Positions 7,812 through 15,045 of a stretch of DNA of 18,529 bases are shown piece after piece (the stretch's first letter is position 1; each line of letters starts with the position of its first letter). This stretch comes from Anaerolineales bacterium (GTDB lineage Bacteria; Chloroflexota; Anaerolineae; Anaerolineales; Villigracilaceae). Where the stretch lies: assembly GCA_016928525.1 (NCBI GenBank), contig JAFGKO010000110.1, positions 1 through 18,529 of the forward strand, given 5' to 3'. The translations under genes were made by a program, and so were the position numbers. The notes below the pieces were generated by a model, which saw nothing but the letters and a program-made list of their open reading frames with translations, did not search any database and was not told the DNA's origin.

Positions 7812-10800
7812 TTACTTCGCTTTGAGTGCACGCCAGACTTTTTCTGGCGTGACCGGATTATCGTCAATATCCACCCCCACCGCATCACGGACCGCATTTC
7901 CAACTGCAGGCGCGACTCCGTCCATTGGGATCTCAGCCACCGCCTTAACGCCAAAGGGATGGCTGGGCTCGAAGGTTTCCACGAAGATCGTGGTCAATTC
8001 CGGCATTTCGTCGGCGCGGAAGATGTGGTAACGGTCAAAGTCGCGCTCGATAGCATCGCCTTTTTCGTCGTAGCGCATCTCTTCGCAGACCGCATAGCCA
8101 AGCGCCTGGGTCATCCCGCCTTCGATCTGGCCGCCAGCAGTGAGCGGATTGACGATCACGCCCGAATCGACCGCCATCACCAGCCTGTCCACTGTTACCT
8201 GGCCGGTTTCCGTGTCGACGGTCACCTCCGCGAACTGCGCCCCAAAGGGCGGCGGTGACGAAGGTGAAACATACGAACCGATGCCCATGATCTGCTCCTG
8301 CTCGTTGCGGTGCAGGGTGTCGAGAGCGATCTCGGTCAGAGAAATCGACTTGCCATTTGGCGCGATGGCTTGTTTGTTGGATAGTTTGATAGTTGTGTAG
8401 TCCGATAGTTCGAGCATCTTTGCAGCGCGGATCTTGATTCGTTCCGCAGCCTGCTCCGCCGCCCTGACCACTGCCGCGCCCGAAATGTAGGTTGTCGAAG
8501 AAGCGTAAGCGCCTTTGTCGAAGGGTGTAAAGTCCGTATCCGAAGAATAGCAGATGATGTCATCCAGCGGTACACCCAGCACTTCGGCGGCCATCTGCGC
8601 CAGCACCGTATCCGAGCCGGTGCCCAGGTCGGTTGCGCCGACCAGCAGGTTGAAGGAAGCGTCGTCGTTCATCTTGATCGACGCGCCGCCCATGTCCAGG
8701 TAGGGGATGGCGGTGCCTTGCATGACCATCGCCACGCCAATCCCCTTTCGCAGGCGCGTTTTCCCGTTGTCCGGTTTTCCCGTTTCGCCGTTAACGGGCT
8801 TACCGGGCAACGCGGAACGGGATAACGAGTTACGCCACTCTTCATTGTTGAACTTCTGATCCCAGCCAATGGCCGCCTTACCCTGCTGCACGCATTGCTC
8901 CAAGCCCACCGTGTGGATGATCTCCGGGCGCGGCTCGCGACCTTCGTTCCAGGCGGTGCTGAATGGGTGGTACTCGCCCGCATGCAGAGCATTCTTCAAG
9001 CGGAACTCGATCGGGTCAAAGTTCATCGCCCGCGCGATCTTTTCCATATGACGGTCGAGCGGCCAGTAGCCTTGCGGCACGCCGTAGCCGCGGTACGCGC
9101 CAGCAGGCGGCGTGTTGGTGTAGACAATGTCGGCGTAGAAGCGGATGTTGGGCGACTTGCGATATTCGCCGTCACCCACATACAACGCCATCGACTTGTG
9201 CCCGGTATTGCCGGTCACGGTCAGCGCGTGGCAGCCATATGCGCCGGTATCCGAGAGCGCATACATTTCGTTGGCCGTGATCGTGCCGTCCCTTTTCACG
9301 CCAGTCTTCATACGGATCTTCATCGGGTGGCGCGAGCGCGCTGCGATGAACTCCTCCTCGCGCGTATACTCGTAGATCACCGGCCGCCCGGTGGCGATGG
9401 TCAGGTGCGCAGCCACGTCTTCCATCAACACTTCCTGCTTGCCGCCAAACCCGCCGCCAATGCGCGGCTTGATGACGCGGATGCGTTTGACCGGCAGGTC
9501 CAGCACGGGAGCCAGCATACGTCGCGCGTGGAACGGCACCTGCGTGGACGTGCGGATCACTAGCCGGTCATCCTCGTCCCAATAGGTCACGCAGACGTGC
9601 GGCTCGATGTGCGCCTGCTGGACTTTGGGCACCGTATACTCGGCTTCGAAAATTCTGTCCGCCTCGGCGAAGCCTTTCTCAACGTCGCCGATGTCGATGC
9701 GGATTTCAGCGGCCAGGTTGCGGGTCGGGTCGGAATCGGCGAAATTGACGTATTCGGGCTCGTCGTGGATACGGACTGCGCCCGGCTTCATCGCTTCTTC
9801 CGAGTCCAGGATCGCCTCCAACGCTTCATACTCTACCTCGATCCTGCGCAATGCTTCTTCGGCAATTTCCGCCGTTTCGGCTGCCACGAAGGCCACGCGG
9901 TCGCCCACAAAACGGACCTTGTTGTCCAGTGAGAAAGTATCCAGCGGCCCCGGGATGGGGTCGGACTGCCCGGCGGTGGAGTAGACCACGCGCGGGATGT
10001 CCTGCCAGGTGAGCACAGCAGCCACGCCGGGGACAGCTTTGGCCTTGCTTGTATCGATATTTTTGATACGGGCATGCGCGTGCGGGCTGTGCAGCACCTT
10101 GGCGACCAGCATACCGCGCTTCTCGATGTCGGCGGCGAAGGCGGGTTTGCCTTGCGCCAGCTTGACCGCGTCTACTTTCTTCTCGGGTTTGCCAACAGTT
10201 TGGTAGGGAGAAGTCTGGGGAGCCAGGATGATTTTGGGGCGAACATCGGTTAAGATCTGTGGGGAATCGGGAATCGGCGCATTGGAAATTGGCTCTTCTC
10301 CGGAATCCCGAATCTCGAATAACGAATCCCGATTTCCTTCAATCGGCTCGACAACTTCTCCCCTCATCACAGCCGCCGCGCGCAAAACGGCCTGCACTGG
10401 CTTGACATAGCCTGTACAACGGCACAGCACGCCCGCAATCGCCTCGCGGACTTCCGCCTCGCTAGGGCTGGGGTTCTTCTCCAGCAACGCTTTGGCGGCC
10501 AGGATTTGCCCAGGTGTACAGTACCCGCATTGGATCGCGCCGGTTTCGATGAAAGCCTGCTGGAGTGGGTGCAAGCCACCAGTCTTCTTCCAGCCCTGCT
10601 CGGGGTGCTCGCCCAGCCCTTCGATGGTGACGATCTTATGGCCCTCGGCTTGCGCCGTCAGCATCGAACCCGCATTAATAGGCTTACCGTCCAGCAGGAC
10701 GGTATCTGCGCCGGAAAGCCCCTGTTCGTCGCCGAACTTCACGCCGTGGAAACCCAGTCTGCGCAGTGCCGCAAACAAGGTTTCGCTGGGGGAATTAGTA

Positions 10801-10841
10801 ATTTCATGGGTAATACCGTTGATGGTTAAGGTGATGTCCAT
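7812..10841 (-). CDS. XdhD-like fused molybdenum hydroxylase (2Fe-2S domain plus molybdopterin-binding domain), N-terminal cluster site lost
   Basis: The 1009-residue protein fuses a small iron-sulfur subunit (1-160) to the large molybdopterin subunit (about 225-1009), with no FAD domain. The second [2Fe-2S] site is intact: Cys105 and Cys108 in QCGYCTPGQ, Cys140 and Cys142 in LCRCTGY. The plant-ferredoxin-type site is lost: FGDEQGLSGADTVLLDG has Asp38, Ser43 and Asp46 where CxxxxCxxC is expected, and Gly58 replaces the fourth Cys. Molybdopterin blocks include GGGFGGKQ, KGAYASSTTYISG and AVAEIPMDG with the probable base Glu970. E. coli XdhD (YgfN), as I recall it, has a similar fusion and degenerate site. 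The ATG at 10841 follows GGAG (10849-10852 on the minus strand). The substrate is unknown; a purine, N-heterocycle or aldehyde is plausible. Three short tandem repeats interrupt the gene in frame. Confidence 0.9.
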   Translation of the reverse strand: MDITLTINGITHEITNSPSETLFAALRRLGFHGVKFGDEQGLSGADTVLLDGKPINAGSMLTAQAEGHKIVTIEGLGEHPEQGWKKTGGLHPLQQAFIETGAIQCGYCTPGQILAAKALLEKNPSPSEAEVREAIAGVLCRCTGYVKPVQAVLRAAAVMRGEVVEPIEGNRDSLFEIRDSGEEPISNAPIPDSPQILTDVRPKIILAPQTSPYQTVGKPEKKVDAVKLAQGKPAFAADIEKRGMLVAKVLHSPHAHARIKNIDTSKAKAVPGVAAVLTWQDIPRVVYSTAGQSDPIPGPLDTFSLDNKVRFVGDRVAFVAAETAEIAEEALRRIEVEYEALEAILDSEEAMKPGAVRIHDEPEYVNFADSDPTRNLAAEIRIDIGDVEKGFAEADRIFEAEYTVPKVQQAHIEPHVCVTYWDEDDRLVIRTSTQVPFHARRMLAPVLDLPVKRIRVIKPRIGGGFGGKQEVLMEDVAAHLTIATGRPVIYEYTREEEFIAARSRHPMKIRMKTGVKRDGTITANEMYALSDTGAYGCHALTVTGNTGHKSMALYVGDGEYRKSPNIRFYADIVYTNTPPAGAYRGYGVPQGYWPLDRHMEKIARAMNFDPIEFRLKNALHAGEYHPFSTAWNEGREPRPEIIHTVGLEQCVQQGKAAIGWDQKFNNEEWRNSLSRSALPGKPVNGETGKPDNGKTRLRKGIGVAMVMQGTAIPYLDMGGASIKMNDDASFNLLVGATDLGTGSDTVLAQMAAEVLGVPLDDIICYSSDTDFTPFDKGAYASSTTYISGAAVVRAAEQAAERIKIRAAKMLELSDYTTIKLSNKQAIAPNGKSISLTEIALDTLHRNEQEQIMGIGSYVSPSSPPPFGAQFAEVTVDTETGQVTVDRLVMAVDSGVIVNPLTAGGQIEGGMTQALGYAVCEEMRYDEKGDAIERDFDRYHIFRADEMPELTTIFVETFEPSHPFGVKAVAEIPMDGVAPAVGNAVRDAVGVDIDDNPVTPEKVWRALKAK
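8371..8410. repeat. Octamer tandem repeat inside the hydroxylase gene
   Basis: Five consecutive 8-base units run from 8371: TGTTTGTT, GGATAGTT, TGATAGTT, GTGTAGTC, CGATAGTT. Three share GATAGTT exactly. The tract is read in frame on the minus strand as LSDYTTIKLSNKQ, at a variable surface position of the molybdopterin domain. Confidence 0.75.
8757..8830. repeat. CCCGTT/AACGGG short-period repeat tract inside the hydroxylase gene
   Basis: On the plus strand variants of TTCCCG, CCGTT, AACGGG and ACGGGAT recur at roughly 7-9 base spacing. One half carries CCCGTT units and the other AACGGG units, so the tract can also fold on itself. It encodes LPGKPVNGETGKPDNGKTRL, which looks like an extra loop of about 20 residues relative to the family. 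Confidence 0.65.
10261..10337. repeat. Heptamer tandem repeat inside the hydroxylase gene (inter-domain linker)
   Basis: Exact 7-base phasing is seen: GAATCCC (10303), GAATCTC (10310), GAATAAC (10317), GAATCCC (10324), GATTTCC (10331), and further left GGAATCG (10263) twice in tandem. It encodes about residues 169-194, including NRDSLFEIRDSG, in the linker between the iron-sulfur and molybdopterin domains. Confidence 0.8.
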
Positions 10842-10854
10842 GAGAGACTCCTGA

Positions 10855-11490
10855 TTAATCATTTAGGTGATTAGTGATAATGCCGCTGAAAAACAAATTT
10901 TTAGAATTACTTTGGCATTCGATAATCGCACCGTTGCTTAGATTGAAAGATTTGTGAAACGTATGGAAATTTTTCATGTACTCAGGTGTTGCCGCAAAGG
11001 AGTTTACCAAATTAGCCCAAAGGATAGCCTTTATAACAAACCCATGACTAAAAATTACTACAGAGCCTTCTTCAAGTGCTATGATTTTGTTTTTTAACGC
11101 CTCGACTCTATCTAAGAAAGCAGAAAAAGTCTCTGCATCTGTGCCATGAAGGTAATTGGGATCACAATTTGTCCAAAAAGACTTGACCAAGGGCTGTCGG
11201 TCCTCCTTCGATGTATCTCCAAGTTTCTTGGGTGAAAGATAGGTAAACTCATGAATATCCCAAGTTTCTACAGGGGTACTTGGAAATCGTTCAATCGTTG
11301 GTTGTGCTGTTTGCATGGTTCGCGAATATTTTGAAGTCACAATGAGGGATGGCTTTTGTACAAATGCCAAGCTCACTTTCCTGGCTTGTTCCCATCCGGT
11401 ATCGGTGAGCTGTACTGCAGAAGGGGTTGAAGTCGAAAGCCCGGCATTTGCCTCGCTTTCACCGTGTCGAATAAACCAAACTTTGACCAT
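10855..11490 (-). CDS. Histidine phosphatase (phosphoglycerate-mutase-like) family protein
   Basis: The 211-residue protein opens with VWFIRHGESEAN, the RHG motif with nucleophile His9. It continues with QLTDTGWEQAR, a TSKYSRTMQTAQPTIE block (second catalytic Arg) and, near residue 150, FSHGFVIKAIL with the second catalytic His. This is the histidine phosphatase fold; substrates in the family range from phosphoglycerate to nucleotides and cofactor precursors, so the substrate cannot be named. It stops 13 bases before the hydroxylase ATG and belongs to the same minus-strand run as the AOR gene. Base composition looks richer in A+T than the flanking hydroxylase and AOR genes, so it may have joined the cluster separately. 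Its ATG is preceded by AAAAGG only 2 bases away, a poorly placed ribosome site. Confidence 0.87.
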   Translation of the reverse strand: MVKVWFIRHGESEANAGLSTSTPSAVQLTDTGWEQARKVSLAFVQKPSLIVTSKYSRTMQTAQPTIERFPSTPVETWDIHEFTYLSPKKLGDTSKEDRQPLVKSFWTNCDPNYLHGTDAETFSAFLDRVEALKNKIIALEEGSVVIFSHGFVIKAILWANLVNSFAATPEYMKNFHTFHKSFNLSNGAIIECQSNSKNLFFSGIITNHLND

Positions 11491-11519
11491 GGCCTTTTCG
11501 TTCTGTTACTCGTTTTTCT

Positions 11520-11642
11520 TCATCTACGCCGCACCGATAGCAACACCGAGCGCCATGCCTCTCCGGCGCCAATCGCTACTACGATGCCAATCCACATGCT
11601 CATCGATTTGTATAATTTTCGGGTCTTTCTCCTCATTGCCAT
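11520..11642 (-). CDS. Doubtful 40-residue ORF, possibly a decayed small membrane protein
   Basis: The 174-base gap between the AOR stop and the phosphatase start contains an ATG at 11642 with a well placed GGAGAAG. It reads a basic N-terminus (MAMRRKTRKLYKS) then a short hydrophobic, glycine-containing stretch (SMWIGIVVAIGAGEA) and stops at 11520. The overlapping frame starting at 11661 continues the same style after the point where the first turns polar (GMALGVAIGAA then stop). Together these look like a small Gly/Ala-rich membrane protein split by a frameshift, but both pieces are very short. No family recognised. Confidence 0.3.
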   Translation of the reverse strand: MAMRRKTRKLYKSMSMWIGIVVAIGAGEAWRSVLLSVRRR

Positions 11643-11664
11643 ATCTTCTCCATTCATCCATAAC

Positions 11665-13485
11665 CTACTCCCACAAATCCTTGGCCACATCCTTCAGCCC
11701 CAGGGATATAAGCTTCTCCCTGGTTGGGCGGCCGTTCCCCGGGTTCCAACCGCGCGCAACGTAGTAGGCTTTGATCATTTCGTCAAAGGGAATCACATAT
11801 CCTTCTGCGCCGCCTTCTTTCAACGGCTCCAGCAGAGCCTTGGGCAACCTGTCATCGGCGCGCGTCAAGCCCAGACGAAGATTGATAGCGCGCTTCAAGT
11901 TCCAACCGCGTTCGCCGCAACGCAGCATAGCCTCCACATCCCAGTCCAGGCCGCAGGCCGCATTGATCAACTCAACTTGCGTTTCAGGTGAAACGTTAGC
12001 AAAAATGCACATCACCAGCGAATTGTAGACCGTGCGCCAATCCTGGTGACAGGCAACATTGGCCGCTTTTTCGGCGCCAGCCTGCCGCGAGAAATATTCT
12101 ATGCCCAGTTTCTCGTCCGTATGACCCCAATCCACGAAGAAGTAATCGGACTGGTTGTGGCAGGCGCCCCGCGGACTGGTGGCATATACCAGCGCCATAC
12201 CGGAAACGCCGCGCGGATCGTGATAAGCCACTTCCAACCCATTGACCTGCACCGCTTCTTCCTCTTTACCAAAATAGCGACCCAGGAAACGCGACCCTTG
12301 CGCCAGCACCTCGCCGATGCCTTCGCGCCGCGCCGTGAGATGGATCAACTGCTCGATAACGGTCACATCGCCCCATTTCAGTTCAAGGCCGCCCGTATCT
12401 TTGGATGTAACCACACCCCGCTCATACAGATGAAACGCCAGGCCGATCGTATTGCCCAGGCTGATCGTGTCCATGCCATACCTGTCACACAATTCCCCCA
12501 GGCGCGTAATTGCAGCCAGGTCATCGACCAGTAAGTTCGGCCCGAAAGAGACGATGGTTTCATACTCGGGGCCTTTGCGACGGAGGCCGTCATCCAGGGT
12601 CACCACCCGTCCGCAAGCGATCACACAGGCATGGCAGGCGCTCGTGCCACTCAAGATGCTTTCCGCCATCTTCGCCCCGGACACGTTGTCAACCTGTTCA
12701 AAATTACCCTGGTGATAATACCTGGCGGGCATCGCGCCCATATACTCGGAATAATTGGCCGCGCTGGCCGTGCCCAGCTCGTGCATCACCTGCGACTGGT
12801 TGTCCTGCTTCAAGGCGCGGTTGGAGGCCGAACGCAGACTGGCAAACACGCCGGAACGCGCCAACGGCAGCGTCCCTTTTTTCCCATAGACAGCCACCGC
12901 CTTGAGTTTTTTTGCGCCCATCACAGCGCCCAGTCCCGTGCGCCCGGCAGTTCGACCGTGGTCGCAATAGATACCGGCAAACAGGACACCGCGCTCTCCA
13001 GCTGCGCCGATCACAGCGACGCGTGCAGTTGAACGCCCGACTTCCTCCTTGATGACGGTCTGCGTTTCGTATGTATCCACCCCCCACAGATGCGCTGCTT
13101 TCCGGACCTCAAGCCTGCCCTGGTTGATCCAGAGATAGACCGGCTCCTTAGCCCGTCCTGTGATCCACAAGCCGTCGTACCCTGCAAAACGCAGTTCAGG
13201 CCCCCAGAATCCGCCACAGTTGGATTCTGCCCATAAACTGGTAGCAGGCCCTTTCCCGCAGATGACGAAGCGTCCTACTGTTGGGCCGGCAGTGCCCGAA
13301 AGTGGACCGTTCATAAAGAGCAGAGGAGCCTCCGCCGACAAAGCATCCAATTCAGGTGTAAGGGAATCGTACAGGAGACGCGCCGCAAGCGATGCGCCGC
13401 CCAGGAAGTCCACCTCCCAGGCTTCCGGGATGCGATACTCGTATGTGAAGCCGGTTGTCAGATCTACTTTGAGAATGGGCTGCAT
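11665..13485 (-). CDS. Aldehyde:ferredoxin oxidoreductase (AOR) family tungsten enzyme
   Basis: The 606-residue length is typical of AOR. The N-terminal domain carries LGGASLAARLLYD and GPLSGTAGPTVGRF, followed by SNCGGFWGPELRFAGYDG, where family members bind the bis-pterin tungsten cofactor. The segment HGRTAGRTGLGAVMGAKKLK (176-195) is the other pterin-binding hallmark. The [4Fe-4S] ligands are Cys284, Cys287 and Cys291 (CHACVIAC) plus Cys493 in SLVMCIFA. GPEYETIVSFGPN, CDRYGMDTIS and DPRG are conserved. These cytoplasmic enzymes oxidise aldehydes to acids with ferredoxin as acceptor, or run in reverse; the subfamily and substrate are not clear. It follows the SCP2 gene by 12 bases without a good Shine-Dalgarno, so coupled translation is likely. 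No extra electron-transfer subunit is adjacent. Confidence 0.93.
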   Translation of the reverse strand: MQPILKVDLTTGFTYEYRIPEAWEVDFLGGASLAARLLYDSLTPELDALSAEAPLLFMNGPLSGTAGPTVGRFVICGKGPATSLWAESNCGGFWGPELRFAGYDGLWITGRAKEPVYLWINQGRLEVRKAAHLWGVDTYETQTVIKEEVGRSTARVAVIGAAGERGVLFAGIYCDHGRTAGRTGLGAVMGAKKLKAVAVYGKKGTLPLARSGVFASLRSASNRALKQDNQSQVMHELGTASAANYSEYMGAMPARYYHQGNFEQVDNVSGAKMAESILSGTSACHACVIACGRVVTLDDGLRRKGPEYETIVSFGPNLLVDDLAAITRLGELCDRYGMDTISLGNTIGLAFHLYERGVVTSKDTGGLELKWGDVTVIEQLIHLTARREGIGEVLAQGSRFLGRYFGKEEEAVQVNGLEVAYHDPRGVSGMALVYATSPRGACHNQSDYFFVDWGHTDEKLGIEYFSRQAGAEKAANVACHQDWRTVYNSLVMCIFANVSPETQVELINAACGLDWDVEAMLRCGERGWNLKRAINLRLGLTRADDRLPKALLEPLKEGGAEGYVIPFDEMIKAYYVARGWNPGNGRPTREKLISLGLKDVAKDLWE

Positions 13486-13497
13486 TGTTGATAGGAA

Positions 13498-13908
13498 CTA
13501 AAGGATTTCTGTAGTGACTTCCCGCGCACAACGCACGAAGTCCAGCACAGTGGGAACGTTACGCATCATATACCCCAGGCTGCCCTTGACTTTCAGCTTA
13601 TTGGTCATCATGGCGGTCATCGGATCGAGTTTCCCAGTAAGAACAGCCGTGATATTGTTGTAAGTAGCACGCAAGGTAAAGACCGGCTCGGGGTATTTTT
13701 CAGGGTTGGGGTTATAATCTATAGAGCGACAAGTGCCATGCCACAGGTCCAGATGAAAGGTAAGCTGTTCCTTAAAGCTACCTTCAGGTTCGATATAGAA
13801 AAATAAGTCACCCTCCCAGTTTTTGGCGATCTGTGCATATTTTTCATCCGAATTCAGTTTTGCCTTCAAGCTTTGAAGCCATTCCGAGGATGGAAATTGA
13901 GCGCTCAC
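13498..13908 (-). CDS. SCP2 sterol-carrier-domain protein
   Basis: This 136-residue protein matches the single-domain SCP2 pattern: WEGDLFFYIEPEGSF in the first beta strands, a central sheet with VFTLRATYNNITAVLTGKLD, and the MMTNKLKVKGSLGYMMR segment that usually lines the lipid tunnel, followed by a C-terminal helix. SCP2 domains bind fatty acyl chains, sterols or other hydrophobic ligands, and in bacteria often accompany enzymes acting on them. The start is a GTG at 13908 with an excellent AGGAGG (13914-13919) 5 bases away; an out-of-frame ATG lies between. It is the first gene of the minus-strand unit and directly precedes the AOR gene, so a role in carrying or sensing a hydrophobic aldehyde or acid is a reasonable inference. 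Confidence 0.82.
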   Translation of the reverse strand: MSAQFPSSEWLQSLKAKLNSDEKYAQIAKNWEGDLFFYIEPEGSFKEQLTFHLDLWHGTCRSIDYNPNPEKYPEPVFTLRATYNNITAVLTGKLDPMTAMMTNKLKVKGSLGYMMRNVPTVLDFVRCAREVTTEIL

Positions 13909-13940
13909 ACATGCCTCCTGTTCGAAAAATTGTAGAATTT

Positions 13941-13970
13941 ATTTTACCATTCCGCAGGTAAACAAAACAA
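13941..13970 (-). promoter_or_regulatory. Promoter of the SCP2-AOR unit
   Basis: On the minus strand TTGTTT (13970-13965), an 18-base spacer and TAAAAT (13946-13941) preceded by TGG (extended -10) form a plausible sigma-70 promoter. The leader to the GTG at 13908 would be about 25 bases and carries the AGGAGG site. It is back-to-back with the plus-strand promoter at 13990-14018. Confidence 0.45.
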
Positions 13971-13989
13971 AAAAATGCTTCGAAAAGAC

Positions 13990-14018
13990 TTGCAAGAAAT
14001 GTAAAAATGGTCTATTCT
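13990..14018 (+). promoter_or_regulatory. Promoter of the amino-acid ABC importer operon
   Basis: TTGCAA (13990-13995) and TATTCT (14013-14018) are separated by exactly 17 bases, fitting a sigma-70 promoter. The leader to the ATG at 14130 is about 105 bases. No recognised riboswitch or operator was seen in it. Confidence 0.55.
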
Positions 14019-14129
14019 TAGTTCTGGCATTGTGAAAAATAGTTCTGAAAGGAGGTTGCCGTACCGACAAGATGATTCTCTAGAGATCCCTTTGACGCCT
14101 AAAAATCTAAATTTCACCCGGAGGAGAAT

Positions 14130-15032
14130 ATGAAAAAAACTGTCACGATCGTCAGCCTGATGGCCGTAGTCGCACTCGTCCTAACTGCCTGTGGCGGCGG
14201 TGGAGCCAAAGCCGACAATCTGCTGGATGACATAAAAAATCGAGGCTACATCCTCGTCTCGACCGACCCTAACTATGAGCCACAATCGTTCCTGAACACC
14301 GATGGAAAACGTCCATCCGACACGGGTTGTCCGTCTGACGCCCTGACGACGGCCGAAATGCAGGGCTTCGATGTGGATGTAGCCATCGCCATTGGCGACG
14401 CCCTGGGCGTGGAAACCTGCTTCGCCACACCTAACTGGGATGTGATCACGGCTGGCAACTGGGCTGACAAATGGGATGTCAGCGTTGGCTCGATGACCAT
14501 CACGACCGAACGCCAGAAAATACTCGACTTCTCAGTGCCCTATTACTATACTCCAGCTGTTATTGCTGTAAGCGCTGATGCCCCCTACACTTCGATAGAC
14601 GAATTGGCTGGCATGGCATTGTGTGCTGGTGCATCCACGACTTATGATGTGTGGCTCAATCAGGGCGATATGGGCCTGCCCGCATCCTCGATCTATGCCC
14701 AACCCCCGGCTGGCAGCACCGCCGTCCCGTTGGATACCGACCAGGAATGCGCCCAGGCGCTGGCCGCCGGCCGCCAGGACTTTGCTGGATATGTCACCTC
14801 ACAAACGGTTGTTAATGCAAACATTGCCGCAGGTTTACCCGTGAAACAACTCGGTTCGCCCGTCTTCTCCGAGGACCTGGCGGCTTCCTTTGATAAATCC
14901 TCGACACTGCCCACCGACACCCTGCGCGCCGAAGTGGATAAGATCATCACTGGCATGCACAATGATGGCACACTCGCTGCGCTATCCATGAAGTGGTTTG
15001 GCGAAGACATCACCATGGATCCCACCCAGTAA
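14130..15032 (+). CDS. Polar amino-acid ABC transporter substrate-binding lipoprotein
   Basis: The 300-residue protein starts at an ATG with GGAGGAG 3 bases upstream. It has a classic lipoprotein signal: hydrophobic core, LTAC lipobox and Cys21. The mature part is a family-3 binding protein: DIKNRGYILVSTDPNYEPQS, GFDVDVAIAIGDALG (80-93), WDVSVGSMTITTERQKILDFS (the Arg128 region that grips the ligand alpha-carboxylate) and YYYTPAVIAV. Compared with typical relatives there is an extra loop of about 15 residues before GFDVD, containing Cys67; Cys97, Cys165 and Cys207 are also present, so one or two disulfides may form outside the cell. It delivers an amino acid to the permease encoded downstream. 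The specific amino acid cannot be read from the sequence. Confidence 0.92.
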   Translation: MKKTVTIVSLMAVVALVLTACGGGGAKADNLLDDIKNRGYILVSTDPNYEPQSFLNTDGKRPSDTGCPSDALTTAEMQGFDVDVAIAIGDALGVETCFATPNWDVITAGNWADKWDVSVGSMTITTERQKILDFSVPYYYTPAVIAVSADAPYTSIDELAGMALCAGASTTYDVWLNQGDMGLPASSIYAQPPAGSTAVPLDTDQECAQALAAGRQDFAGYVTSQTVVNANIAAGLPVKQLGSPVFSEDLAASFDKSSTLPTDTLRAEVDKIITGMHNDGTLAALSMKWFGEDITMDPTQ

Positions 15033-15045
15033 ACTCTTTGCGATG

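Noticed and set aside
8895..9563. A 222-codon plus-strand open frame within the hydroxylase gene
   Set aside because: Antisense to a confident molybdopterin domain; composition is that of a GC-rich shadow frame.
10261..10337. CRISPR-like array
   Set aside because: Units are 7 bases in direct tandem with no spacers and are translated in frame.
7812..10841. Selenocysteine or frameshift artefact in the fused hydroxylase
   Set aside because: The frame is open throughout, no in-frame TGA is needed, and both domains are intact apart from substituted cysteines.
14032..14133. A 33-codon GTG-start leader ORF ending in ATGA overlap with the binding-protein start
   Set aside because: No ribosome site before the GTG, no recognisable peptide features (no run of one amino acid for attenuation), and the real gene has its own strong GGAGGAG.
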